A stretch of 64,000 nucleotides of DNA from Thioalkalivibrio sp. ALE14 (GCF_000376845.1 NZ_AQXY01000030.1:296555-360554); one strand, 5' to 3'; counted from the stretch's first letter, positions 9,863-19,031 are shown. The notes: a model not told the origin generated them from the sequence alone. Made by a program: numbers and translations.

Positions 9863-11073
9863 CCCAGACTCGACGCACCCGGTGGCGCTTTGCGTTGCTG
9901 GTGGCGCCGCTGTCGATGCTGGCGCCATTCTCGCTGGACACCTATCTGCCTTCGTTCCCGGCGATGGCGGAGGCCCTGCGGGTGGACTCCGGCGCGATGC
10001 AGGCGACCCTGTCGGCCTATCTGGTCGCATTCGCGCTCGCGACCCTGGTGGCCGGCCCGCTGTCGGATACCTTTGGCCGGCGCCCGGTGGTTTTGTGGGC
10101 GCTGGTCGGCTACGTGATCAGCTCCCTGCTACTGGTGCTGGCGGTCGAGTACTGGCAGGTGATGGGGTTGCGGGTTGGACAGGGTCTGTCCGCGGCGGCC
10201 GGGATTGTGGTCGGGCGCGCGGTCGTGCGCGACCGCTTCGAGGCCATCGATGCCCGCCGCGTGCTGGCGCTGATTACCATGATGTTCGCGATTGGTCCGG
10301 CGGCTGCCCCGATTGTGGGGGGGTATCTGCAGGCGGGGTTCGGCTGGCGGTCGGTGTTCCTGTTCCTGACCCTGTATGGCGCAATCCTGTTGCTGGCGAT
10401 CCGGACCTGGCTGCCGGAGACCCTGCCGCCGGTCGGGCGGGCCTCCGGCAAGCCGGCCCTGATCCTGCGGGGGTATCTCGGGACCCTCGGCAATCCGCCG
10501 TTTCTGCGCCCGGCCCTGGTACATGCCGGTCTGTTCGGGGCGATGTTCCTGTTCGTCGCGGCCTCCCCGACGGTGATCTATGTCCATCTGGGCGGGCAGG
10601 AACAGGATTTCTGGTGGCTGTTCCTGCCGCTGGTGGGCGGTCTGGTGGTGGGCGGTTTCATCGCGGGGCGCACCGCCAGCCTGCTGAGCCCGCCGCTGGC
10701 GATCAGTATCGGCGTGGGGCTGGCCGGGATCTCCCTGGCGCTGGTGGCGCTGGGGATCGTGACCGACGGGCCCGTGGTCGCGGTCACCCTGCCGTTCGCG
10801 CTGTACAGCTTTGCGCTGGCCACGGCCGTGCCCTCGCTGAATCTGTTGGCCCTGGACTGCTATCCGGGCGCCCGGGGCATGGCCTCGGCCATGCAGGCCT
10901 TCCTGCAACTGGGCTTCAGCGCCCTGCTGGCACTGTTTCTGGTGGATCGCCTGGACGACCATCTGCCGTGGCTGATCGGCGGTTCGCTGGTGATCTGGGC
11001 GGCCGCGGCCCTGTTGTGGTGGACCGGGCCGGAGGCGCGCGGTCGTCGCACCCCGGCGCGGGCGTTACACTAG
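9859..11073 (+). CDS. Bcr/CflA-type MFS drug exporter
   Basis: Proton-coupled exporter of the DHA1 family in the inner membrane. The 404-aa sequence has twelve hydrophobic segments and the MFS motif [13 protein letters not shown] between helices 2 and 3, plus the N-terminal [12 protein letters not shown] typical of Bcr/CflA proteins. The GTG at 9859 overlaps the trpG stop (GTGA) and gives the family N-terminus; an upstream in-frame ATG at 9685 would read through trpG and is rejected. Substrate unknown. Its coupling to trpG is positional only. Confidence 0.85.
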   Translation: MTQTRRTRWRFALLVAPLSMLAPFSLDTYLPSFPAMAEALRVDSGAMQATLSAYLVAFALATLVAGPLSDTFGRRPVVLWALVGYVISSLLLVLAVEYWQVMGLRVGQGLSAAAGIVVGRAVVRDRFEAIDARRVLALITMMFAIGPAAAPIVGGYLQAGFGWRSVFLFLTLYGAILLLAIRTWLPETLPPVGRASGKPALILRGYLGTLGNPPFLRPALVHAGLFGAMFLFVAASPTVIYVHLGGQEQDFWWLFLPLVGGLVVGGFIAGRTASLLSPPLAISIGVGLAGISLALVALGIVTDGPVVAVTLPFALYSFALATAVPSLNLLALDCYPGARGMASAMQAFLQLGFSALLALFLVDRLDDHLPWLIGGSLVIWAAAALLWWTGPEARGRRTPARALH

Positions 11074-11103
11074 CCGCTTCGATTTTCCCGCAGGAGCGAT
11101 CCC

Positions 11104-12138
11104 GTGACCGTGCAACAAGCGATAGCGGCCCTCATCGAGCGCCAGGACCTGGATGCGGCCACCATGACCGCCGTGATGCAGGCGGTGATGACCGGCGAGG
11201 CCACCGATGCCCAGATCGGCGGATTCCTGGTGGCCCTGCGGATGAAGGGCGAGACCATCGAGGAGATCCGTGCGGCGGCCGGGGTGATGCGTTCGCTGGC
11301 CACCCGCGTGGACGTGCCGCGCACCGGGCTGGTGGATACCTGCGGGACCGGCGGCGACGCCTCCGGAACCTTCAACATCTCCACCGCCTCCGGCCTGGTG
11401 GCGGCGGCCGGCGGGGTGCGGGTGGCCAAGCACGGCAACCGGTCGGTGTCGTCGAAATCCGGTTCCGCCGATGTCCTGGAGCACCTGGGGATTCGCCTCG
11501 ACCTGACGCCGGAGGCGGTCGGGGCCTGCATCGACGAGGTCGGGGTCGGGTTTTTGTTCGCCCCCGCCCACCATGGCGCGATGAAGCACGCGATCGGTCC
11601 GCGCAAGGAACTTGGTGTGCGCACGCTGTTCAATGTGCTGGGGCCGCTGACCAATCCGGCCGGTGCGCCGAACCAGGTGCTCGGCGTGTTCTCGGAGGCC
11701 TGGGTGCGGCCGCTGGCCGAGGCACTGAAGGGACTGGGCAGCGAGCATGTGCTGGTGGTCCACGCCGAGGACGGCCTGGACGAGATCAGCATCGGATCCC
11801 CCACCCGGGTGGCCGAGCTCAAGGACGGCGCGATCCGTGAGTACACCATCCGCCCGGAGGACTTTGGCCTGACCACCACGGCGCTGGATGCCGTCCGCGT
11901 CGACAGCGTGGAGGCTTCGGCCGATATGCTGCGTGGCGTGCTGGGCGGTCAGGCGGGCGCGGCCCGCGACATCGTGTTGCTGAATGCCGGTGCGGCGATC
12001 TACGCCGGGGGCGGCGCGGACACGCTGGCGGCGGGCATCGAGGCCGCCGCCCGGGCCATCGATGCCGGTGCGGCACGCGAACGGCTGGAACGCCTGCAGG
12101 CGACCAGCGCACGACTGGCAAACAAGGAAGCAGAATGA
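11104..12138 (+). CDS. trpD: Anthranilate phosphoribosyltransferase
   Basis: Transfers phosphoribose from PRPP to anthranilate. The 344-aa protein has an N-terminal helical domain, the PRPP-binding CGTGGDASGTFNIST near residue 80, KHGNRSVSSKSGSAD, FLFAPAHHGAMKHA and FNVLGPLTNPA. It starts with GTG at 11104, supported by an aggag ribosome site 6-10 bases upstream. Its stop overlaps the trpC start (ATGA), so the two are translationally coupled. Confidence 0.97.
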   Translation: MTVQQAIAALIERQDLDAATMTAVMQAVMTGEATDAQIGGFLVALRMKGETIEEIRAAAGVMRSLATRVDVPRTGLVDTCGTGGDASGTFNISTASGLVAAAGGVRVAKHGNRSVSSKSGSADVLEHLGIRLDLTPEAVGACIDEVGVGFLFAPAHHGAMKHAIGPRKELGVRTLFNVLGPLTNPAGAPNQVLGVFSEAWVRPLAEALKGLGSEHVLVVHAEDGLDEISIGSPTRVAELKDGAIREYTIRPEDFGLTTTALDAVRVDSVEASADMLRGVLGGQAGAARDIVLLNAGAAIYAGGGADTLAAGIEAAARAIDAGAARERLERLQATSARLANKEAE

Positions 12139-12950
12139 CCGAAGCCAACGCAGTACCCGATATCCTGCAGCGCATCCTGGAGCGCAAGCGCGAGGAACTG
12201 AAGGAGCGCGAGGCGTTCTGGCCGCTGCGCGAACTGCGCGGCTGGATGGGCTCGGCACCCGCGCCGCGCGGTTTTCGCGCAGCACTCCAGCGCGACATCG
12301 ATGCCGGGCGCGCCGCGGTGATCGCGGAGATCAAGAAGGCCAGTCCGAGCCAGGGGCAGATCAGCCCGAACTTCAACCCGGAGGCCTTCGCCCGCAGCTA
12401 CGAGGAACACGGTGCCACCTGCCTGTCGGTCCTGACCGACGTGGATTTCTTCAAGGGGCGCGACGGCGACCTGCGCGATGCCCGCGTGGCCTGCAACCTG
12501 CCGATCCTGCGCAAGGACTTCGTGATCGACCTTTACCAGGTCTACGAGGCGCGGGTGCTGGGCGCGGACTGCGTGCTGCTGATCGCCGCCGCCCTGGATG
12601 ACACGGCCCTGTACGAGCTGTATTTCCTGGCCCGCGAGCTGGGCATGGATGCCCTGGTGGAGGTGCACGACGCCGAGGAACTGGAGCGGGCGAAGAAGAT
12701 CGGCGCCGATCTGATCGGAATCAACAACCGCGACCTGCACAGCTTCGAGACCCGGCTGGAGACCACGCTGGAGCTGAAGGGCCAGGCACCGGAGGACGCC
12801 CTGCTGGTCACCGAGAGCGGCATCCATACCCGCGAGGATGTCGAACGCATGCAGGCCGCCGGCGTAAATGCGTTCCTGGTAGGCGAGGCCTTCATGCGCA
12901 CCGAGGACCCGGGCAAGGCCCTGGGGCAGCTGTTCCGCGGCGAGTCGTAA
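12135..12950 (+). CDS. trpC: Indole-3-glycerol phosphate synthase
   Basis: Ring closure of carboxyphenylaminodeoxyribulose phosphate to indole glycerol phosphate. The 271-aa TIM barrel has ILERKREELKERE, AEIKKASPSQGQI (catalytic lysine), LTDVDFFKG, ILRKDFVIDLYQVYEAR, EVHDAEELERA, IGINNRDLHSFET and LVTESGIHTREDV. It lacks a fused TrpF domain. The gene closes the trp cluster and faces the convergent vfr gene 83 bases away. Confidence 0.97.
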   Translation: MTEANAVPDILQRILERKREELKEREAFWPLRELRGWMGSAPAPRGFRAALQRDIDAGRAAVIAEIKKASPSQGQISPNFNPEAFARSYEEHGATCLSVLTDVDFFKGRDGDLRDARVACNLPILRKDFVIDLYQVYEARVLGADCVLLIAAALDDTALYELYFLARELGMDALVEVHDAEELERAKKIGADLIGINNRDLHSFETRLETTLELKGQAPEDALLVTESGIHTREDVERMQAAGVNAFLVGEAFMRTEDPGKALGQLFRGES

Positions 12951-13033
12951 CCAACTCCGGGAGGAGACGGTGAGAGCGGATGTCCGGGCCGGAGGTGTTG
13001 CCCCGCGCCCGGCGGGCCGGCCGCGACGCTGCG

Positions 13034-13684
13034 TCAGCGCGTGCCGAACACCACGATGGTCTTGCCGTGGGCGGTAATCAGGCCGCGTTCCTCGAGATCC
13101 TTCAGCACGCGCCCGGCCATTTCGCGCGAGCAGCCGACGATGCGGGCGATCTCCTGACGGGTGATGCGCAGCTGCATGCCGTCGGGGTGGGTCATGGCGT
13201 CGGGCTGCTGGGCGAGGTCCAGCAGGGTATGGGCGATCCGGCCGGTGACATCCACGAACGCGAGGTCCATCACCTTGCGCGAGGTCTGGCGCAGGCGGGT
13301 CGCGATCTGACTGGTCAGCAGCATCAGGATCTCGGGGTCGCGCTGGGCGATCTCGCGGAACTGGGTGTAGGGGATCTCCGCGGTCTCGGTGTCCTCGCGG
13401 GTGGTGACGGTCGCGCTGCGCGGGTCATCCTCGAACATGCCGAGCTCGCCGAAGAACTCGCCCTTGTTCAGGTAGGCAAGCACTAGTTCGTGGCCGTTGT
13501 TCTCGCCGAGCACCGAGACCGATCCGCTGACCACGTAGTACAGCGTGTCGGGCACCGTGCCCGAGTGGATGATCGTGGTGCGTTTGCGGTACTGGCGGCG
13601 GTGGCAGTAGCCAAGAAAACGCTCCAGCGCGGGCGACGGCTGGGCCGGGCGATAGACGAACGGGTTGTTCAAGGCTTCCATCAT
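13034..13684 (-). CDS. vfr: CRP/Vfr-type cyclic-AMP receptor regulator
   Basis: Global transcription regulator of about 216 aa. The N-terminal cyclic-nucleotide pocket has GEFFGELGMFE and RSATVTTRE, close to the E. coli CRP pattern; the C-terminal helix-turn-helix ITRQEIARIVGCSREMAGRVLK and the end HGKTIVVFGTR are nearly identical to CRP/Vfr. Two adjacent ATGs (13684, 13681) are possible starts. Upstream and divergent is an OsmC-like gene, the same pairing as crp-yhfA in E. coli, which supports orthology. Whether cAMP is needed is not visible from sequence. Confidence 0.92.
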   Translation of the reverse strand: MMEALNNPFVYRPAQPSPALERFLGYCHRRQYRKRTTIIHSGTVPDTLYYVVSGSVSVLGENNGHELVLAYLNKGEFFGELGMFEDDPRSATVTTREDTETAEIPYTQFREIAQRDPEILMLLTSQIATRLRQTSRKVMDLAFVDVTGRIAHTLLDLAQQPDAMTHPDGMQLRITRQEIARIVGCSREMAGRVLKDLEERGLITAHGKTIVVFGTR

Positions 13685-13916
13685 GGTCACGTCCGATATC
13701 AGCTTCCTGTGGATGTGCGCCAGTGTAATGCAGCGTCCGATGCCCGCAGGCCGCGGTGGCTGGAACGGATCACAAAATCCGGCGACAGGCCTCCGATTTT
13801 GTGCGGCAGGTCCGCCCTGAGTAGAGTTCCCCTCAAGTATAGGCACGGATTCCTCCATCCAACAGCAGCAAGGAGACGCTGATACATTGATCGGCCTCTC
13901 TTTAAGGACGGGCGTG

Positions 13917-14345
13917 ATGCAGGTGAAAGTGAAATGGCTGGACCAGGTGGCCTTCGTCGGCGAGACCGACAGCGGCCATGCGGTGGTGATGGACGGTGCG
14001 CCGGACGCTGGTGGGCGCAACCTGGGGGTGCGGCCCATGGAGATGCTGCTGCTGGGGATGGGCGGTTGTACCAGCTTCGACGTGATTGCGATGCTGAAAA
14101 AGGCGCGCCAGCAGGTGCTGGACTGCGAGGTGACCGTGGAGGGTGCCCGGGCGGAGACCGTGCCCAAGGTCTTCACCGATATCCACGTGCACTTTCGCGT
14201 GTACGGCCATGAACTCTCGGAGAAGCATGTCGGGCGCGCGGTCGGGCTGTCGGCCGAGAAGTACTGCTCGGCCTCGTTGATGCTGGGCGCCTCGGCGAAG
14301 GTGACCCACGACTTCGAGATCATCGAGGGGCCGGCGCCGCGCTGA
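13917..14345 (+). CDS. OsmC-family protein (YhfA-like)
   Basis: A 142-aa OsmC/Ohr-fold protein. It has the GVRPMEMLLLGMGGCTSFDV stretch with the first redox cysteine near residue 50 and a second cysteine in AEKYCSASLML near 122, the spacing of thiol peroxidase-like OsmC proteins. The ATG at 13917 follows aagga 8 bases upstream; the longer reading from 13887 adds a non-conserved leader. It is divergent to vfr. Peroxide or organic hydroperoxide reduction is the family role, but the YhfA branch is poorly characterised. Confidence 0.85.
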   Translation: MQVKVKWLDQVAFVGETDSGHAVVMDGAPDAGGRNLGVRPMEMLLLGMGGCTSFDVIAMLKKARQQVLDCEVTVEGARAETVPKVFTDIHVHFRVYGHELSEKHVGRAVGLSAEKYCSASLMLGASAKVTHDFEIIEGPAPR

Positions 14346-14435
14346 ACCCGCGCCGACCGATGCCCCGTCCTTGGACTCGCGGGCCGGGGCGTCTACAATT
14401 CGCCGCTCGCTGCGGCCCGGGCAAGAGGATACGCC

Positions 14436-15245
14436 ATGCCTCGTCACAAGAAGCAGATCAAGCTCCACGGTTTCAACAACCTGACCAAGAGCCTGAGCTT
14501 CAACATCTACGATATCTGCTATGCCTCGGGTGACCGGCATCGCGACGAATACATCGCGTACATCGACGAGGCGTACAACGCCCAGCGTCTGACGCAGATC
14601 CTGTCGGACGTGGCCCACCTGATCGGGGCCAATATCCTCGATATCTCGCGCCAGGACTACGATCCGCAGGGCGCGTCCGTGACCATGCTGATCTCGGAAG
14701 AGCCGGTGGCCACCGAGAAGATCGGCTATACCGAGGGCCCCGGCCCGCTGCCGGAGACCGTGGTCGGCCACCTGGACAAGAGCCACATCACGGTGCACAC
14801 CTACCCGGAGGCGCACCCGGAGGGCGGGATCGCGACCTTCCGCGCCGATATCGACGTGTCCACCTGTGGGCGCATCTCGCCGCTGCGCGCGCTGAACTAC
14901 CTGATCCACAGCTTCGAGTCCGACATCGTGATCATGGATTACCGCGTGCGCGGCTTTACCCGTGACGTGCGCGGCAAGAAGCACTTCATCGATCACAAGA
15001 TCAACTCCATCCAGGACTTCCTTTCGCGCGACACCAAGGAGAAGTACCAGATGGTGGACGTGAACGTGTACCAGGAGTACCTGTTCCACACCAAGATGGT
15101 GCTGAAGGATTTTGACCTGGACAGCTACCTGTTCGGGCTGGGCAAGGACGACTACTCGGCCAAGGAGGCCAAGCGTATCTCCAAGCTGCTCAAGCACGAG
15201 ATGATGGAGATCTTCTACGGCAAGAACATGAGCCGCCCGAGCTGA
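14436..15245 (+). CDS. speD: S-adenosylmethionine decarboxylase proenzyme
   Basis: Provides decarboxylated SAM for spermidine synthesis. The 269-aa length and the start [19 protein letters not shown] match the E. coli-type (class 1A) enzyme. The self-cleavage site that produces the pyruvoyl group is the serine in [12 protein letters not shown] near residue 115, followed by [16 protein letters not shown]. An ATG at 14436 has a gagg ribosome site. No speE is next to it, so spermidine synthase must lie elsewhere. Confidence 0.96.
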   Translation: MPRHKKQIKLHGFNNLTKSLSFNIYDICYASGDRHRDEYIAYIDEAYNAQRLTQILSDVAHLIGANILDISRQDYDPQGASVTMLISEEPVATEKIGYTEGPGPLPETVVGHLDKSHITVHTYPEAHPEGGIATFRADIDVSTCGRISPLRALNYLIHSFESDIVIMDYRVRGFTRDVRGKKHFIDHKINSIQDFLSRDTKEKYQMVDVNVYQEYLFHTKMVLKDFDLDSYLFGLGKDDYSAKEAKRISKLLKHEMMEIFYGKNMSRPS

Positions 15246-15302
15246 GCGGCATGCGCCGTGCGTTGCGCGCGGCAGCCGACTCCCGTCTTTCCGCCTGGCG
15301 AG

Positions 15303-15944
15303 TCAGATCCAGTAAGCGGTGCGCGTCATCACGCTGGAGGTCAGGGGCATCAGCAGATTGCGCACCGGCCACGGTGGCGCCTTGCCGCCCAGCGCCATGG
15401 CATGCGCGCCGTGTTCCACCTCGTCCTGCTTCATCTGCGCCAGGATGCGCGCCGAGACCTCGTCCTGTGCCGGCAGCCGCTCCAGGTGGCGGTCCAGGTG
15501 GCGTTCCACCTGGCGCTCGGTCTCGTCGATAAAGCCCAGGCTGTAGGCGTCGCCGGTCAGGCCGGCGAGCGCCCCCATCCCGAACGAGCCGACATACCAG
15601 AACGGCCCCAGCAGGCTGGTGCGCCCGCCCAGGTCGTGCACCCGGCGCGCGCACCAGTGCAGGTGGTCGCCCTCCTCGCGCGAAGCCTGGTCCAGGTGGT
15701 CGCGGATCGCCGGGGTGCGGGCGGTCAGCATCTGGCCCTGGTACAGCCCCTGCGCCGCGACCTCGCCGGCATGGTTGACCCGCATCAGGCGCACGGACAG
15801 ATCGCGCTCGTGATCCTCCAGGTGCGGCCCGATGTCGTCCCCGCCCGGGGATGGCCGGCCGGTGGATCGGGCCTGGCCGGCGACAACCTTGACGAAGGCG
15901 TCGGCTTGGTTGATCAGGTGATCCAGCGGGGAAAGTCGGCGCAT
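15303..15944 (-). CDS. coq7: Demethoxyubiquinone hydroxylase
   Basis: Di-iron monooxygenase for the C6 hydroxylation of ubiquinone. The 213-aa protein contains the paired carboxylate-bridged iron motifs: RVNHAGEVAAQGLYQGQ, REEGDHLHWC, and after a hydrophobic stretch ERQVERHLDRHLERL and MKQDEVEHGAHA, giving the EXXH repeats expected. It points toward speD (convergent) with 57 bases between the stops. Presence implies aerobic ubiquinone synthesis. Confidence 0.94.
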   Translation of the reverse strand: MRRLSPLDHLINQADAFVKVVAGQARSTGRPSPGGDDIGPHLEDHERDLSVRLMRVNHAGEVAAQGLYQGQMLTARTPAIRDHLDQASREEGDHLHWCARRVHDLGGRTSLLGPFWYVGSFGMGALAGLTGDAYSLGFIDETERQVERHLDRHLERLPAQDEVSARILAQMKQDEVEHGAHAMALGGKAPPWPVRNLLMPLTSSVMTRTAYWI

Positions 15945-16006
15945 GGTTCCGCTCCGGTCGAGGGGTCGGGGTGAGACTTCAAGGGTACCGCAAGCAGGGG
16001 CGCGGA

Positions 16007-17305
16007 TCAGCGCCCGGCGTCGTCGTGCGGGCCGTTTTTCAGGCGCCGGGCCAGGAAGCGGGCGGGTGACAGGATCTCCGGTATGCCAGAGTCCTCCCTG
16101 GCCAGGGCGCGTAGATGCACGCTGCAGCCCACGTTCGGGCTGACCACGACCTCGGGGGCGTCGCGGGTCAGGGCCTCCAGTGTCGCCCGGCCCAGGCCGT
16201 CCGCCATGGCCGGCTGGGTCAGCATCGCGGTGCCGCCCGCGCCGCAGCAGTTCGGCGCGCCGGCCACCGGCGCCAGCGAGACACCGGGCAGGCGCTCCAG
16301 CAACGCGGGCAGTTCACGGGTCTCGCGGGTGACGTTGCGCTGGGTGCAGGGCAGATGCAGCGCGATCCGGATCGGGTTGTCGTCCCATAGGCCTTCGCGC
16401 GCGTCCGTGTCCATTCGCTGCGCCAGGAATCGCGTGAGGCTGAGGCTGCGTGCCCCCAGCGTGCCCTCGGGGTATTCGCGCAGCGTGGCCTCGCAGCCAC
16501 TGTCGAGCACGATCACCGGTACTTCGCGGTTGCCAAAGGCCTCGGTGTTGCGCGCCCGCAGAGCCTGTGCCGCCGCGCGGTGGCCGGTGTGCTGGTCCAA
16601 CGCTCCGCAACAGGCCTGGCCCGGCGGGATGGCGACCCGCACACCGAGGGCGTCGAGGACCTCCAGTGCGGCCTCCAGGTCGGGCCCGGTAAAGAAGCGA
16701 TCCATGCAGCCGGTGAACAGCAGCACGTCGGCCGTGTCCGGTGTCGCGCTCGCTCGCAGGCGCGGCGCGGGCGTCAGGGAGTCCCGGGTATGGGCGAGAC
16801 TGCGTTCCCAGCCACCGCGCGGCAGCACGCGCTCCAGCCCCAGGCGGGCCCCCACCCGCGCCGCCAGGGCGCCGAGGCCGCGCAGGGTCGGGTGCATCAG
16901 GGCCTGGTGCTGGATGCCCTGCCGCCAGCGGTCCATGCGCGAGGCGGTGGCCGGGTGTTCGTCGAGGACCTCGCGTGCGCGGTCCATCAGCGCCCCGAAG
17001 GGCACGCGAGCCGGGCACACCGCTTCGCAGGAGCGGCAGCCCAGGCAGCCTTCCAGGTGGCTGCGCAGGCGTTCGGATTCCGGCTCCAGCCGACCCTGGG
17101 CCAGGCCCTGCATCAGGGTCAGCCGCCCGCGTGGCGAGTCCCCCTCGACGCGGTGCCAGCCATAGGTGGGGCAATGCGGCAAACACAGGCCGCAGTGCAC
17201 GCACTGGTCGGCAGCGGAAAGCCCCCGGAATCTCAGGGGCTGGTCCGATGCGCCTAGCGGCTTTGCTAGGGTCTTGCCCTCATTCGGTTCCGGGAGGTCT
17301 CCCAT
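16007..17305 (-). CDS. glcF: Glycolate oxidase iron-sulfur subunit-like protein (GlcF family)
   Basis: Carries electrons from a flavin subunit through two 4Fe-4S clusters. CVHCGLCLPHCPTY near residue 35 and CLGCRSCEAVCPARVPFG near residue 85 are the two ferredoxin motifs; two CCG domains follow, with GQACCGALDQHTGHRAAA and PNCCGAGGTAML. About 432 aa is close to GlcF. No glcD or glcE is beside it, so the oxidase partner and thus the substrate (glycolate or lactate) are inferred. The start at 17305 is uncertain: an in-frame ATG at 17353 adds 16 residues and no clear ribosome site favours either. Confidence 0.82.
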   Translation of the reverse strand: MGDLPEPNEGKTLAKPLGASDQPLRFRGLSAADQCVHCGLCLPHCPTYGWHRVEGDSPRGRLTLMQGLAQGRLEPESERLRSHLEGCLGCRSCEAVCPARVPFGALMDRAREVLDEHPATASRMDRWRQGIQHQALMHPTLRGLGALAARVGARLGLERVLPRGGWERSLAHTRDSLTPAPRLRASATPDTADVLLFTGCMDRFFTGPDLEAALEVLDALGVRVAIPPGQACCGALDQHTGHRAAAQALRARNTEAFGNREVPVIVLDSGCEATLREYPEGTLGARSLSLTRFLAQRMDTDAREGLWDDNPIRIALHLPCTQRNVTRETRELPALLERLPGVSLAPVAGAPNCCGAGGTAMLTQPAMADGLGRATLEALTRDAPEVVVSPNVGCSVHLRALAREDSGIPEILSPARFLARRLKNGPHDDAGR

Positions 17306-18049
17306 GCTCGTGCGTTCGTTCCGGCCCGTCGGGTCTGCGTTTGCTTCGCTCATCCTGCTGAGCATACCAGCCTCGCAGGGCCTGGCCTGGGAGGCCGAGG
17401 GCTGGCAGTCGACCATCGAGCTGGGGGCCTCCAAGACCACCGGAAATACCGAGTCCGCTACAGCTACCGGCCGTTTTCGTGCGGAGCACACGACCCTCGA
17501 CTGGCGCAATCGCCTCCGCCTGGATGCGTACTTCCACGAGGAGGACGACGAGACCACCGGAGAGCGCTACGTCGCCGGTTACCAGGCGGACCGCAAGCTG
17601 GGCGAACACGATTATCTGTTCGGGGCGCTGCGCTACGAGCGTGACCGCTTCAGCAATTACGACTATCAGGGCTCGACCACGGCCGGTTATGGTCGCCGCC
17701 TGATCGACGGCGAGCGCGTGCGGCTGGACGGCGAGATCGGTGCCGGTATGCGTCAGGTGCGCATCCGCACCACCGGGGAGACCGATAACGAGCCGGTTGG
17801 CCGGTTGGCCGGCTGGCCGGGAACTTCCGCTGGGAGATCAGCGAAAGCGCTCGCCTCACCGACGAGCTGCTGATCCTGACCGGTAGCGACAATACCGAGA
17901 TCGAGAACATCCTCGCCCTGACCGCGGACGTCACCAGCCGGATGTCCCTGCGCACCAGCTTCACCGTGAAGCACAACACCGACGTCGAGCCCGGCGTGGA
18001 GAACACCGACACGATCACCGACGTCAGCCTGGTCTATCGCTTCCGCTGA
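17304..18049 (+). pseudogene. DUF481 (YdiY-like) outer-membrane protein gene, frameshifted
   Basis: The first 167 codons encode a signal peptide (hydrophobic segment ending near SQGLAWEAEG) and a DUF481-type beta-rich domain with GNTES and alternating aromatic strands. At 17797-17812 an 8-base unit occurs twice exactly, with a third near-copy after it; removing one copy restores a single frame reading NFRWEISESARLTDELL and ending VSLVYRFR, the expected last strands with a terminal aromatic-basic end. As it stands the frame ends at 17873 and the product loses its last strands. A gggaggt ribosome site precedes the ATG at 17304, which overlaps the start of the divergent glcF-like gene. Either a recent inactivation or a switchable allele. 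Confidence 0.82.
17797..17820 (+). repeat. 8-bp tandem repeat causing the frameshift
   Basis: TTGGCCGG occurs at 17797-17804 and 17805-17812, followed by CTGGCCGG at 17813-17820. Two exact units plus one with a single mismatch lie inside the DUF481 coding frame; 8 bases is not a multiple of 3, so gain or loss of a unit shifts the frame. Confidence 0.95.
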
Positions 18050-18131
18050 ATGCACCGACCGCGCGCGCTGCCACCCGTCGTTTTGCGGGCGACAGCGTTA
18101 TCATGAGCCGCACGGATCATCGGAGACTTTC

Positions 18132-18437
18132 ATGGGCTACTACCAGCGCCATATCTTCTTCTGCACCAACTGCCGCGAGGACGGCAATTGCTGCGAGGAC
18201 CACGGGGCGACCGAGATGCGCACCTACGCAAAGAACCAGGCCAAGGCCATGGGGATCCACGGCAAGGGCCAGGTGCGGGTGAACACCTCCGGTTGCCTGG
18301 ACCGCTGCAACGAGGGCCCGGTCGCGGTCGTCTATCCGGAGGGCGTCTGGTACACCTACCAGGACGAACGCGACATCGACGAAATCCTGGAAGAGCACCT
18401 CAAGAACGGCCGCGTGGTCGAGCGCCTGCAGATATGA
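18132..18437 (+). CDS. Thioredoxin-like [2Fe-2S] ferredoxin
   Basis: A 101-aa protein of the thioredoxin-fold ferredoxin family. The cluster ligands are likely the cysteine of FFCTNCREDGNCCEDHG and the pair in VNTSGCLDRCNEGPVAVV, the pattern of Azotobacter-type [2Fe-2S] ferredoxin FdI-like proteins. It ends 65 bases before the tRNA gene and is probably the last core gene on the plus strand before the island. The role is electron transfer; partner unknown. Confidence 0.86.
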   Translation: MGYYQRHIFFCTNCREDGNCCEDHGATEMRTYAKNQAKAMGIHGKGQVRVNTSGCLDRCNEGPVAVVYPEGVWYTYQDERDIDEILEEHLKNGRVVERLQI

Positions 18438-18502
18438 ACCCCGCCGGGCGCCGCGCTGGCTTGACTTTATGCGCCGGCCTCCGGAGAATCCGCATCCCGC
18501 GT

Positions 18503-18579
18503 GGCTACGTAGCTCAGCTGGTTAGAGCACATCACTCATAATGATGGGGTCCCCTGTTCGAATCAGGGCGTAGCCACCA
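18503..18579 (+). tRNA. tRNA-Met (anticodon CAU, elongator type)
   Basis: A 77-base tRNA with acceptor stem GGCTACG pairing CGTAGCC, anticodon loop CTCATAA (CAU), TTCGAATC T-loop and an encoded CCA. The first base G pairs with C, and the body resembles the E. coli elongator tRNA-Met gene rather than the initiator. It abuts the accessory region, making its 3' end the probable integration site. Confidence 0.97.
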
Positions 18580-18597
18580 CTAATTCAGTTATTTAGG

Positions 18598-18654
18598 CCC
18601 CGCTTGGTTGTGCCCTTGGTCCCCGGGGACCACATGGGGACCAAGCGGGGACCA
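18598..18654 (+). repeat. Repeat cluster next to tRNA-Met (possible integrase arm sites)
   Basis: GGGGACCA starts at 18625, 18636 and 18647, that is, every 11 bases, about one helical turn; the reverse copy TGGTCCCC is at 18617-18624. CTTGGTCCCC (18615-18624) pairs with GGGGACCAAG (18636-18645), and CCCCGCTTGG (18598-18607) with CCAAGCGGGG (18641-18650). The cluster begins 19 bases after the tRNA, where arm-type integrase or accessory-factor sites are expected. Confidence 0.75.
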
Positions 18655-18704
18655 TTTCTCGAAGTCCCCATTCTCGGTGAAGCCGCCCGGTTTCCCTTGT
18701 CCCG

Positions 18705-18962
18705 TCAGTCGTCTTTCTGTTCAGCGCTTTCAGTGAGCTGTTCGTCCGGGACATATTCAACCAGCTCCTCAATCCTGCAATCGAAGTATCGGCAAAGCTT
18801 GTCGAGATTCTCGCTCTGCGTGTTGTAGCCCCGGTGGTTCACCATTTTCGACAGGGTCATGCGGTTGATGCCGGTGGCTTTGGCGACCTCCCCAAGTGTG
18901 ATCCTGCGTCCGGTCTGGAACTCCAAATCCGCGATTCTTTCCTTGATCTTGAGTCGCAACAC
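18705..18962 (-). CDS. HTH (XRE-type) regulator of the integration module
   Basis: About 85 residues with a Cro/CI-type helix-turn-helix: ITLGEVAKATGINRMTLSKMVN, then ENLDKLCRYFDCRIEELVEYVPDE, which is the usual C-terminal half of this small family. Starting at a GTG at 18962 (or 18971) gives the family N-terminus; the longer frame begins at 19094 and crosses the divergent promoter region, so it is unlikely. It faces the xis-int genes, and is a likely repressor of the divergent promoter containing the palindrome at 19032-19057. Confidence 0.8.
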   Translation of the reverse strand: MLRLKIKERIADLEFQTGRRITLGEVAKATGINRMTLSKMVNHRGYNTQSENLDKLCRYFDCRIEELVEYVPDEQLTESAEQKDD

Positions 18963-18996
18963 GTGGATCACCTGATAATTTAAACGATCAAAAACA

Positions 18997-19024
18997 TTGA
19001 CAGAGGCGTCATCCGTGCTAAATT
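18997..19024 (+). promoter_or_regulatory. Predicted sigma-70 promoter for xis-int
   Basis: TTGACA at 18997-19002, then 16 bases, then TAAATT at 19019-19024 (four of six matches to the -10 box), on the plus strand 62 bases before the Xis-like gene. Perfect -35 box makes it plausible. Confidence 0.6.
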
Positions 19025-19031
19025 GGTGACA

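Noticed and set aside
9882..11840. 652-aa plus-strand open frame overlapping the exporter and trpD
   Set aside because: Composition is low-complexity Gly/Ala/Arg and it crosses two well-supported genes; typical shadow in GC-rich DNA.
13902..15197. 431-aa minus-strand frame across osmC-like and speD
   Set aside because: Opposite-strand shadow of two conserved genes.
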